Origin: JBOGFI01 sp050743365
Lineage (GTDB): Bacteria > Actinomycetota > Acidimicrobiia > IMCC26256 > JACDBD01
DNA length: 6,355 nt
Direction: 5' to 3'
NCBI GenBank assembly: GCA_050743365.1
Contig: JBOGFI010000123.1
Span: 1 to 6,355, forward strand
Position numbers and translations under genes: made by a program. The first letter of the stretch is position 1; each line of letters opens with the position of its first letter. Under the pieces are notes generated by a model. That model did not search any database, had not been told where the DNA came from, and saw nothing but the letters and a program-made list of their open reading frames with translations. Below are positions 1 through 5,324 of this stretch, piece after piece.

Positions 1-405
1 GGCCGGCTCCCGAGGGGCGGGCGCGGCGGGGCGCGGGGCCGGCGCCGGGGCCGGCATGGGCATGGGCTCGGGCAGGCCTCCCGTCGAGCGCACCACGCGG
101 TGGGGCAGCGGGGGCCGCTCCTCCGCCTGCGCCGGCTCGGCCGAGGGCTCGATGAGGGGCTGCTCCGGCTCGGGTGGGGCCTCGGGGGCCGCCTTCTTGG
201 GCCTCTTGGGCTCCTCGACCACGGGCTCGCGGCGCAGGCCCTTGGAGTCGGCGAGGCGGCGCACGCGGTCGGCGGACGGGTCGTCGATGCTCGACGAGTG
301 GCTCTTCACGCCGATCTTGAGGTCACCGGCGAGCTCGAGCACGACGGCGTTCTCGACGCCGAGCTCCCTCGCCAGCTCGTACACCCGAATCTTCTTAGTG
401 GCCAT
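1..405 (-). CDS. infB: Translation initiation factor IF-2, N-terminal part (cut by window edge)
   Basis: IF-2 is the cytoplasmic GTPase that brings initiator fMet-tRNA to the 30S subunit and promotes subunit joining. Only the first 135 codons are here; the G domain and C-terminal domains lie beyond base 1. The start is the ATG at 405-403, giving MATKKIRVYELARELGV, the conserved IF2_N opening. It is followed at about residues 28-55 by LKIGVKSHSSSIDDPSADRVRRLA, typical of actinobacterial IF-2. From about residue 60 the chain becomes a disordered Pro/Ala/Glu/Lys-rich linker ending in alternating Ala-Pro, as expected between IF2_N and the GTPase core in high-GC species. It is the last visible gene of the rimP-nusA-ylxR-infB run, 87 bases after ylxR. 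No strong Shine-Dalgarno is visible (a weak GAGACGG precedes the ATG), so translation could depend partly on the upstream gene. Identity is secure; only the length is unknown. Confidence 0.96.
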   Translation of the reverse strand, partial: MATKKIRVYELARELGVENAVVLELAGDLKIGVKSHSSSIDDPSADRVRRLADSKGLRREPVVEEPKRPKKAAPEAPPEPEQPLIEPSAEPAQAEERPPLPHRVVRSTGGLPEPMPMPAPAPAPRPAAPAPREPA

Positions 406-406
406 G

Positions 407-492
407 CCGTCTCGCTCGCTCACTGAGGGCCGGGATACCCGGCCCGCGGTCGTTCGCTCGCTGGCGAGCTCCTTGCGCTCGCTCCGCTCGCT
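407..492. repeat. GAGCGAGC-rich intergenic repeat cluster
   Basis: The ylxR-infB gap is built largely from variants of the octamer GAGCGAGC and its complement. Plus-strand copies lie at about 411-420 (CTCGCTCGCT), 453-462 (TTCGCTCGCT) and 476-491 (GCGCTCGCTCCGCTCG). The segment 456-469 is itself a near-palindrome, GCTCGC TG GCGAGC. Repeats of the form GCGAGCGGAGCGAGC are, from memory, scattered between genes in many high-GC actinobacterial genomes, so this may be a dispersed REP-like element. The hairpin at 427-445 lies inside it. Confidence 0.5.
427..445. repeat. Perfect palindromic hairpin between ylxR and infB
   Basis: GGGCCGGG (427-434) and CCCGGCCC (438-445) form a perfect 8-bp GC-only stem around a 3-base ATA loop. 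No T-tract follows on either strand, so it is not a classical intrinsic terminator. On the minus strand it sits in the ylxR-infB gap, about 20 bases before the infB start, where it could slow polymerase, protect an mRNA end or affect initiation. Those roles are guesses. Confidence 0.6.
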
Positions 493-819
493 TCAGTCGC
501 CGCTCTTGGTCTCGTCGAACAGTTTCTCACGAAGCTCCGCGACGTCTGTGGTTGTCACGTCCCGCCGGAGTGCCTTCCCGAGCCCCCGCCGTCGCACTGC
601 AGCCTCGAAGCAGTCCTCCGACCCGGCGCACAGCCAGGCGCCCCGCCCCCGCCCGGGCCCCACGCGCAGCTCGCTGCCCTCGGCGCCTCGAGCCACCCAG
701 GCGATACGCACCAGCTCGCTCGGCTCGGCGACGCGCCGGCAGCCGACGCAGGTACGCCTAATCGCCCTCCCCCGCCTGCTGCGCGGCGGGCGTGGGCGAG
801 GGGCCTTCGGCCGCCTCAC
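493..819 (-). CDS. ylxR: YlxR family (DUF448) RNA-binding protein; start uncertain
   Basis: YlxR is a small basic protein encoded between nusA and infB in most Gram-positive bacteria. In Bacillus subtilis it binds RNase P RNA and modulates RNase P. The family signature is clear: RRTCVGCRR at about residues 21-29, the ELVRIAW strand, and GRGRGAWLC at about 57-64. A C-terminal helix carries basic residues. The coordinates use a GTG at 819-817, giving 108 residues with an 18-residue Arg/Pro-rich extension and a 62-base overlap with the nusA 3' end, but that GTG lacks a good Shine-Dalgarno. An ATT at 762-760, overlapping the nusA TAG and preceded by GGGGGAGGGCG, would give an 89-residue protein starting right at the conserved core. 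No ATG or GTG lies between the two. The frame is open for many codons further upstream, but that is an Arg-rich shadow of nusA. Identity is firm; the start is not. Confidence 0.85.
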   Translation of the reverse strand: MRRPKAPRPRPPRSRRGRAIRRTCVGCRRVAEPSELVRIAWVARGAEGSELRVGPGRGRGAWLCAGSEDCFEAAVRRRGLGKALRRDVTTTDVAELREKLFDETKSGD

Positions 820-2095
820 TACCGTCGCCGGGCGTCTCCGTGCCCGGCCCCGGTCCGGCCTCTTCCTCCTTCTTCTCCGTCTTGGTTTCCTCCTGCCCGT
901 CACCGGCGGGAGCGCCAGCCTCCGGAGTGCCGACGTCCGGAGTGCCAGCGTCCGGAGTGCCAGCGTCCGGAGTGCCCGCGTCCGGAGTGATGGCGTCGGG
1001 GGCGGCGTAGCCCGCCTCAGCCGCCGAGATCGCCTCGCCGCCCTCGGCGGGCTGCCACACCAGCTCACCCGCCTCGTTCTGGACCCACTCGCCTTCGGCG
1101 TACTCGACGCCGCCGCCCGCCTCCTCCTCCTGGAGCTGGGTCTCGCTCTTGATGTCGACCCGCCAGCCGGTGAGGCGAGCGGCGAGGCGGGCGTTCTGGC
1201 CCTCCTTGCCGATGGCGAGCGAGAGCTGGAAGTCGGGCACGATCACCTCGGCGGTGCCGGTGTCGGGGTGGATGCGCACTTCCCGCACCCGCGCCGGCGC
1301 CAGGGCCTTCTGCACGAAGTCGGACGGCTCCTCGCTGTAGGGCACGATGTCGACCTTCTCGCCCCGCAACTCGTTGACGACCATGCGGACGCGCGACCCC
1401 CGGGCGCCGACGCACGCGCCCACGGGATCGACGTTGTGGTCGTTGGAAGCCACCGCGATCTTCGTGCGGTGCCCGGGCTCGCGCGCGATGGCCTTGAGCT
1501 CGACCACGCCGTCGACGATCTCGGGCACCTCCAGCTCGAACAGCCGCTTGACCAGGCCGGGGTGCGTGCGCGACACGACGATCTGCGGGCCCTTGGCCGT
1601 CTTGCGCACCTCGACGATGTAGGCCTTGAGCCGGCTGCCGTGGTCGTAGCGCTCGTTCTGCACCTGCTCGGCCTGCGGCAGCAACGCCTCGACCCGCCCG
1701 AGGTCGAGGAGCGTGTAACGGGCGTCAGACTGCTGGATGATCCCGGTGACGATGTCGCCCTCGCGCCCGGCGTACTCCTCGTACTTCATCTCGCGCTCCG
1801 CCTCGCGGATGCGTTGGAGGATCACCTGCTTCGCGGTCTGAGCGGCGATGCGGCCGAAGTCGTCGGGGGTGTCGTCCCACTCCCGGGTGACGTCACCCTC
1901 CTCGTCGAGCTCCTGGGCGATCACCCGGATGTCGCCGGTCTCGACGTCGATCTCGACCAGCGCCTCCTCGGCTGCGTTCGGAAGCCGCTTGTAGGCGGTG
2001 ACCAGCGCGTTGGCCAGCGCCTCGAGCATGAGCTCGATGGAGATCCCCTTCTCGCGCTCGATGTTCTCGAGCGCCTCCATCATCTCGGAGTTCAT
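758..2095 (-). CDS. nusA: Transcription termination/antitermination factor NusA
   Basis: NusA binds RNA polymerase and nascent RNA and controls pausing, intrinsic termination and antitermination. The ATG at 2095-2093 (MNSEMMEALENIEREKGIS) overlaps the rimP stop as ATGA and matches the family N-terminus; a longer frame upstream is only rimP read out of phase. The product is 445 residues. In order: the polymerase-binding N-terminal domain (about 1-105), S1 (about 112-178), KH1 with GARG at 230-233, and KH2 with GKEG at 296-299 within AIGKEGQNARLA. There are no acidic AR repeats of the Escherichia coli type, as is usual outside Proteobacteria. A tail of about 120 residues follows KH2 and is acidic and probably disordered. 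It contains five TPDAG-type repeats (see 921-995), then a Lys/Glu patch and a Gly/Pro/Glu end. The core is standard; the tail is the unusual part. Confidence 0.97.
   Translation of the reverse strand: MNSEMMEALENIEREKGISIELMLEALANALVTAYKRLPNAAEEALVEIDVETGDIRVIAQELDEEGDVTREWDDTPDDFGRIAAQTAKQVILQRIREAEREMKYEEYAGREGDIVTGIIQQSDARYTLLDLGRVEALLPQAEQVQNERYDHGSRLKAYIVEVRKTAKGPQIVVSRTHPGLVKRLFELEVPEIVDGVVELKAIAREPGHRTKIAVASNDHNVDPVGACVGARGSRVRMVVNELRGEKVDIVPYSEEPSDFVQKALAPARVREVRIHPDTGTAEVIVPDFQLSLAIGKEGQNARLAARLTGWRVDIKSETQLQEEEAGGGVEYAEGEWVQNEAGELVWQPAEGGEAISAAEAGYAAPDAITPDAGTPDAGTPDAGTPDVGTPEAGAPAGDGQEETKTEKKEEEAGPGPGTETPGDGSEAAEGPSPTPAAQQAGEGD
921..995. repeat. Five 15-bp tandem repeats inside the nusA tail
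   Basis: Five back-to-back copies of a 15-base unit, TCCGGAGTGCCAGCG on the plus strand, begin at 921, 936, 951, 966 and 981. The two central copies are identical; the outer ones carry one to three changes. The unit is a multiple of three, so it stays in frame with nusA on the minus strand and encodes repeated Asp-Ala-Gly-Thr-Pro. Its near-identity at DNA level suggests recent expansion by slippage and possible length variation between strains. Confidence 0.9.
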
Positions 2096-2622
2096 CGCCG
2101 CGCCGCTTCCTTCTTCTTGCCGGCCTTGCCGCGTTCGGGCTTGGGCGCGGGCCCCCACTCGAACACGGTGCGGGCCTGCGTGACGTCGGGGTAGCCGATG
2201 CGCTCGGTGGCGCCGTCGGACTCGAGGGTGATGGCGTCGTCGTCGGCGGCGACGAGCACGCCTCGGCGACGGCGCGCCGCGCCGGCGGCGTCGCGCGTCT
2301 TCACCGACACGGTGGTGCCGATGGCGCGCCGGAAGTGCTCGGCCCTGCGCAGCGGCCGCTCCAGCCCGGGACTGCTCACCTCGAGGGCGTACGGGCCTGC
2401 CAGGCCAATCCCGGCGTCAGGAGCGATGGCGTCGAGCTCGGGCGAGATCGCCTCGGTCGCGGCGGTGATGGCATCGAGGTCGACGCCGCCGTCACGGTCG
2501 ACGACGACGCGCAGCACGCGCGCCCGCCCTGCCCCGGTGATCTCGAGGTCGAACAGCTCGAGGCCGAGCGATGCCACGACCGGCTCGATGACTCCCGCGA
2601 GGGATTCGACCCGCTCGGGCAC
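2092..2622 (-). CDS. rimP: Ribosome maturation factor RimP
   Basis: RimP is a cytoplasmic factor needed for late assembly of the 30S subunit. The start is GTG at 2622-2620, chosen because a perfect AGGAGG sits 8 bases upstream (2631-2636). The product MPERVESLAGVIEPVVASLGLELFD... is 176 residues, within the family range of about 150-200. The N-terminal domain (about 1-85) includes LRVVVDRDGGVDLDAI. The family signature YALEVSSPGLERPLRRAEHF lies at about 78-97, followed by an SH3-like C-terminal domain with GVLVAADDDAITLE (about 121-134). The last 20 or so residues are Lys/Arg-rich (KPERGKAGKKKEAARR), a plausible RNA-contacting tail. Its TGA overlaps the nusA ATG by four bases, implying coupled translation. 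It is the first gene of the operon, directly behind a leader carrying an intrinsic terminator. The frame stays open far upstream, antisense to the polymerase gene, but that is shadow. Confidence 0.96.
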   Translation of the reverse strand: MPERVESLAGVIEPVVASLGLELFDLEITGAGRARVLRVVVDRDGGVDLDAITAATEAISPELDAIAPDAGIGLAGPYALEVSSPGLERPLRRAEHFRRAIGTTVSVKTRDAAGAARRRRGVLVAADDDAITLESDGATERIGYPDVTQARTVFEWGPAPKPERGKAGKKKEAARR

Positions 2623-2630
2623 TGCGCTCA

Positions 2631-2636
2631 CCTCCT
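2631..2636 (-). promoter_or_regulatory. Strong Shine-Dalgarno of rimP
   Basis: The minus strand reads AGGAGG here, a full anti-16S match, 8 bases before the GTG at 2622. It decides the rimP start in favour of this GTG over the GTG nine bases upstream, which lies within the AGGAGGTGA itself. Confidence 0.85.
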
Positions 2637-2667
2637 CGCGCCCCTCCGCTCGAGAGCGCCTCCCGTC

Positions 2668-2695
2668 AAGAAAAAACGTGGGCTCTCGCCCACGT
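2668..2695 (-). terminator. Intrinsic terminator in the rimP leader, probable attenuator
   Basis: On the minus strand a perfect 8-bp stem, ACGTGGGC (2695-2688) with GCCCACGT (2683-2676), closes a GAGA tetraloop (GNRA type). It runs straight into TTTTTTCTT (2676-2668). This is a model Rho-independent terminator oriented towards rimP, ending about 45 bases before the rimP GTG. The genes to its right in this window all run on the plus strand, so there is no visible upstream minus-strand gene for it to terminate. It most likely lies within the 5' leader of the rimP-nusA-ylxR-infB transcript. A CCCAC at 2711-2707 could pair with GTGGG in the 5' arm (2693-2689) as a short antiterminator; that pairing is only five base pairs and is inference. 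Confidence 0.85.
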
Positions 2696-2740
2696 CCCGG
2701 TGGCCTGTGGGTGGCCCTGTCGTACCGACCGAACCTTGGA

Positions 2741-2748
2741 AGTATAAC
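2741..2748. promoter_or_regulatory. Candidate divergent -10 element between rimP and polymerase gene
   Basis: AGTATAAC is the only AT-rich hexamer site in the 165-base divergent gap. It reads as TATAAC on the plus strand (2743-2748), 39 bases before the polymerase ATG. On the minus strand it reads as TATACT (2746-2741), about 45 bases before the terminator hairpin. Each matches the -10 consensus at five of six positions. No convincing -35 hexamer is seen at 16-19 bases on either side. A shared, symmetric -10 serving both directions is possible. If used on the minus strand, the rimP leader would be about 110 bases. Confidence 0.4.
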
Positions 2749-2787
2749 GGATCGGGCCCTCGATCTCCGTGGGTTCGCCGCATTCTC

Positions 2788-3800
2788 ATGCCCAGCACGC
2801 CCTCCACCGAGATCGAGGTCGGGGGCCGGTCGGTCCGGTTCTCGAACCCCGAGAAGGTCTTCTTCCCGGCCCGGGGTGAGACCAAGCTCGACCTCGCCCG
2901 CTACTACCTGGCCGTCGCCGACGGCGCCCTGCGGGGGGTCTACGAGCGCCCGACGGTGCTGAAGCGCTTCCCCGACGGCGCCACCGGCGAGCCCTTCTTC
3001 CAGAAGCGGGTGCCCGAGAAGCGCCCCGAGTGGCTCCAGACCGTGCGGGTCACCTTCCCCAGCGGCCGGTCCGCCGACGAGCTGTGCCCGGTCGACGCCG
3101 CCCACCTGATCTGGGCGGTGAACCTGGGCTGCCTCGACCTCAACCCGTGGGCGGTGAGGCGCGGCGACGTCGATCATCCCGATGAGCTGCGCGTCGACCT
3201 CGACCCGCAGCCTGACGTGCCGTACACGGCGGTGCGGGCCGTCGCGGCAACGGTGCAGGAGGTGCCCCACGAGCAAGGGCTGGTCGCGTACCCGAAGACC
3301 TCGGGCTCTCGCGGCATCCACGTGAACGTGCGCATCGAGCCCCGGTGGGACTTCCTCGAGGTGCGCCGGGCCGCGCTGGCGCTGGCGCGCGAGGTCGAGC
3401 GGCGGATGCCGTCGACTGCGACGACGAAGTGGTGGAAGGAGGAGCGGGGCGAGCGGGTGTTGATCGACTACAACCAGAACGCCCGCGACCGCACCGTTGC
3501 GTCGGCGTACTCGGTGCGCAACAACCCCGAGGGGAAGGTGTCGTGCCCGCTCAAATGGAGCGAGGTGGCCGACGCCGACCCCGCCGACCTCACGATCGCG
3601 ACCGTGCCGGCGCGCGCTACGCCGAGCGAGGCGACCCGTCCGCTGCCATCGACGACGTGCACCATTCGCTGGAGCCGCTGCTCGACCTCGCGGCGCGCGA
3701 CGAGGCCGAGGACCTCGGCGACGAGCCCTGGCCGCCGCATTTCCCCAAGCAGCGGGGAGAGCCCCGCCGGGTCCAGCCGAGCAAGCGCAAACGCGCCTGA
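2788..3800 (+). CDS. Stand-alone LigD-type polymerase domain (PolDom, NHEJ-related), frameshifted near 3' end
   Basis: The LigD polymerase domain is an archaeo-eukaryotic primase-type nucleotidyltransferase that fills or extends DNA ends in bacterial end joining. The ATG at 2788 gives MPSTPSTEIEVGGRSVRFSN. Hallmarks are TVLKRFPDG (about 56-64), FFQKR (70-74), CLDLNPW (115-121), RVDLDPQP with the metal-binding D137 and D139, KTSGSRGIHV (170-179), and VLIDYNQN with D227. These three aspartates fall at the same numbers as in the Mycobacterium tuberculosis domain, as I recall. After R276 the frame changes: 3610-3617 reads (GC)4, and two bases fewer would continue as YAERGDPSAAIDDVHHSL...PWPPHF to TGA at 3798-3800, a 336-residue protein. 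As written, the first frame instead runs to 3981 with 121 unrelated residues. No ligase or Ku gene is in the window, so this resembles mycobacterial stand-alone PolD enzymes. It could be a sequence error or a real mutation; the catalytic core is intact either way. Confidence 0.9.
3610..3617 (+). other. Frameshift site in the polymerase gene, GC-dinucleotide run
   Basis: GCGCGCGC lies exactly where the PolDom coding frame jumps. Upstream codons read ACC GTG CCG GCG CGC (TVPAR). Downstream codons TAC GCC GAG CGA GGC (YAERG) are in the frame starting at 3618. Removing one GC pair restores a continuous family-like sequence, so a two-base gain by slippage or a base-calling/assembly error is the simplest explanation. 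Confidence 0.8.
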
Positions 3801-3812
3801 CGCAGCCCCCCG

Positions 3813-3833
3813 TGTGGGTCTCAGAAACCCACA
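3813..3833. terminator. Hairpin 13 bases after the polymerase stop, possible terminator
   Basis: TGTGGGT (3813-3819) and ACCCACA (3827-3833) form a perfect 7-bp stem with a 7-base loop. The position directly after the TGA at 3800 suits transcription termination, but no T-run follows on either strand. It could instead be part of a dispersed repeat or a processing stem. Confidence 0.4.
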
Positions 3834-4172
3834 TCACGACGGCGGGATCCGGGCGGTGGTGTTTTCCCAGGTCAGGTTGGTGGTGACGTCCAGCCTGTGC
3901 CACCCCGATTACCCGGTGGCGATCACGAGCTCATTCGCAAAGCGAGATCCCGTGTCGGTGTTTCCGCCGGAGCAGCACTGAGGGTCCGGCAAGATCACCC
4001 GCATAACGCCGGCTATGGGCGCGGCCGAATCGATGTGGCGGGTGTCGTCATGGCGCGGGTTACGACAGGCCTATCGGACACCGAGCCGTCGATCTGTACG
4101 ACGCGATGGCGATCGTTCGATGAGTTTCGGCTGTGGCCGGCGTCGACAGTTCAGACCACGACTGCGCTAGGT
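3834..4172. other. Gene-free stretch between polymerase and hydrolase
   Basis: About 340 bases with no credible gene. The 3' part of the unshifted polymerase frame reaches 3981, but those residues do not look like the family. On the minus strand a 24-codon open stretch (3908-3837) reads LDVTTNLTWENTTARIPPS before a TGA that abuts the hairpin at 3813-3833. It has a protein-like composition, but I cannot assign it and it has no start. I saw no tRNA, no clear promoter and no insertion sequence ends. The segment around 3925-3975 is visibly less GC-rich than the genes. Confidence 0.5.
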
Positions 4173-4177
4173 AGGAG
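4173..4177 (+). promoter_or_regulatory. Shine-Dalgarno of the alpha/beta hydrolase
   Basis: AGGAG lies 6 bases before the ATG at 4184 but only 3 before the GTG at 4181. The normal spacing favours the ATG as the start. Confidence 0.7.
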
Positions 4178-4183
4178 ACTGTG

Positions 4184-4939
4184 ATGAGCGGCACGCGCGT
4201 ATTGATCAACGGCATCGACCTCTATCACGAGGTCCACGGGACAGGCCGACCGCTCGTTGTGCTGCACGGCGGCGTGCTGAACGCCGAGACGTGCTTCGGG
4301 GCGATGATCCCCCGGCTGGCCGAAGCGCATCGGGTGATCGCCGTCGACCTCCAGGGCCATGGCCACACCGCCGACACCGACCGACCCGTGACGCTTGCCA
4401 ACTTCGCCGCCGACGTGGTCGGTCTCCTCGATCACCTGGGCATCGACCGGGCCGATCTGTTCGGGTTCAGCCTCGGGAGCCTGGTGTCGATCGAGATGGC
4501 GGTCACGTACCCGGCGCGGGTCGGTCGGCTCGTGCTCGCCTCGGGTCACATCCGCGCCGACGGGTATCACCCCGAGATCCAGGACCCTGCGCAGACCTCG
4601 CCTCTGCTTCCGACCGAGGTGGACTTCGAGGCGATGCGGGTGGCGTACGAGGCGGTAGCGCCTGACCCCGAGCACTTCTTCCCGTTCCTGGAGAAGCTGC
4701 AGCCCGTGGTGTCGGAGTTCGTGGGCTGGTCGGACGCTGCGATCGGTGGCATCGGCGGGCCGACGCTGCTCATCGTCGGTGACCAGGACTTCGTGCGCTT
4801 GGAGCACGCCGCGCTGATGCTCGAGCTTTTTCCCGATGCCAAGCTAGCGGTGTTGCCCGGCACGACCCACATGCAGGTGATTCGGCGTACTGAGGCCCTG
4901 CTCGCGCTCGTCGAGCCCTTCCTCGACGGGAGGCCGTGA
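4184..4939 (+). CDS. Alpha/beta-fold hydrolase
   Basis: This is a soluble serine hydrolase of the alpha/beta superfamily, 251 residues from the ATG at 4184. LVVLHGG (24-30) is the oxyanion-hole HGG motif. VIAVDLQGHGHTADTDRP (51-68) is the strand/loop typical of the family. The nucleophile elbow GFSLG (94-98) places the catalytic Ser at 96. The acid is in LLIVGDQD (195-202), most likely Asp202, and the base is His229 in GTTHM. The cap region, about 120-180, is rich in Pro, Glu and Phe and should set substrate choice. No signal peptide or membrane segment is seen, so it acts in the cytoplasm. It stands alone, with about 380 bases on each side, and a long hairpin follows its stop. The substrate cannot be read from sequence; esterase, lactonase and C-C hydrolase roles all occur in this family. 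Confidence 0.93.
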   Translation: MSGTRVLINGIDLYHEVHGTGRPLVVLHGGVLNAETCFGAMIPRLAEAHRVIAVDLQGHGHTADTDRPVTLANFAADVVGLLDHLGIDRADLFGFSLGSLVSIEMAVTYPARVGRLVLASGHIRADGYHPEIQDPAQTSPLLPTEVDFEAMRVAYEAVAPDPEHFFPFLEKLQPVVSEFVGWSDAAIGGIGGPTLLIVGDQDFVRLEHAALMLELFPDAKLAVLPGTTHMQVIRRTEALLALVEPFLDGRP

Positions 4940-4954
4940 ACAGCCGCGTCGGCC

Positions 4955-4986
4955 GTGCCCGTTCCGTGCGCTGACGGACGGGGCAC
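4955..4986 (+). terminator. Long imperfect hairpin after the hydrolase, likely terminator
   Basis: Two 13-base arms (4955-4967 and 4974-4986) pair at 11 positions: GTGCCC with GGGCAC, then CCGT with ACGG, separated by two mismatches, around a GCGCTG loop. It begins 16 bases after the stop at 4939. There is no T-tract, which is common for terminators in high-GC actinobacteria. Function is inferred from strength and place. Confidence 0.5.
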
Positions 4987-5077
4987 CCGCTCGGGACTGT
5001 CGGTTGGCCAAGGCTTGCGTTGCCGCCTCAGGTTGAGCCGGGCCACGGGGAACATCAAGACGGCAACCGTTGGAACG

Positions 5078-5100
5078 TGAGGCGACCACGATTCGCCTCA
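5078..5100. repeat. Perfect 8-bp inverted repeat upstream of methyltransferase
   Basis: TGAGGCGA (5078-5085) and TCGCCTCA (5093-5100) are perfect inverse complements around a 7-base CCACGAT spacer. A further copy of CGCCTCA at 5024-5030 could compete to pair with the left arm. It could be an operator or an RNA stem; no regulator gene is nearby to decide. Confidence 0.5.
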
Positions 5101-5144
5101 GCGGACGATGGCCAGACCGCGCCCGATTCGGCGTTCCGCGCCAC

Positions 5145-5188
5145 GCCGATGCGCACCGAACGACGCGACCGAACGACGACGCATCGGC
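5145..5188. repeat. 9-bp inverted repeat enclosing a direct repeat
   Basis: GCCGATGCG (5145-5153) and CGCATCGGC (5180-5188) are perfect inverse complements, 26 bases apart. The spacer is made mostly of two copies of ACCGAACGACG (from 5155 and from 5168). The nested direct-plus-inverted arrangement lies in the 385-base gap between the hydrolase and methyltransferase genes. I see no open frame, tRNA or convincing promoter in the rest of that gap. Confidence 0.5.
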
Positions 5189-5302
5189 ACAACCAGGCAA
5201 CACGGAACGGCACGTTGGGTGCACGGGGTGACCTGAACGGACCGACGGCTAATCCCTCCTCGCCGCCGCGCGGGATAGGGGATATCCGGTCACCGTCGTC
5301 GA

Positions 5303-5320
5303 GGAGGCCTGGTAGCCAGG
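5303..5320 (+). promoter_or_regulatory. Shine-Dalgarno followed by a small hairpin before the methyltransferase
   Basis: GGAGG (5303-5307) is a strong Shine-Dalgarno but lies 17 bases from the GTG at 5325, too far for normal use. Immediately after it, CCTGG (5308-5312) and CCAGG (5316-5320) can form a 5-bp stem with a TAG loop. Folding would bring the effective spacing to about 4 bases. The in-frame TAG at 5313-5315 rules out any earlier start. Confidence 0.45.
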
Positions 5321-5324
5321 TGCG

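Noticed and set aside
921..995. The 15-bp repeats as a CRISPR or iteron array
   Set aside because: The units are contiguous without spacers and stay in frame within the nusA coding tail, so they are a protein-coding tandem repeat.
56..2194. 712-codon plus-strand open frame opposite infB, ylxR and nusA
   Set aside because: It is antisense to four confidently identified genes. Its Arg/Ser/Leu-rich composition is the usual shadow of high-GC coding DNA, and it has no family-like motif.
2668..2695. Terminator acting on plus-strand transcripts
   Set aside because: Read on the plus strand, the A-run precedes the stem and no T-run follows it, so the signal is oriented only for minus-strand transcription.
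2623..3903. Minus-strand extension of the rimP frame back to 3903
   Set aside because: It lies opposite the polymerase gene and crosses the terminator. RimP has an ideal Shine-Dalgarno and start at 2622 with normal family length.
3618..3981. C-terminal 121 residues of the polymerase in the unshifted frame as a novel domain
   Set aside because: The sequence is Arg/Ser/Pro/Thr-rich shadow composition, while the alternative frame over the same bases matches the expected PolDom C-terminus to 3800.
5228..5256. Possible promoter GTGACC with TAATCC upstream of the methyltransferase
   Set aside because: Both hexamers are weak matches and, in GC-rich DNA with many similar strings, the pair is not convincing.
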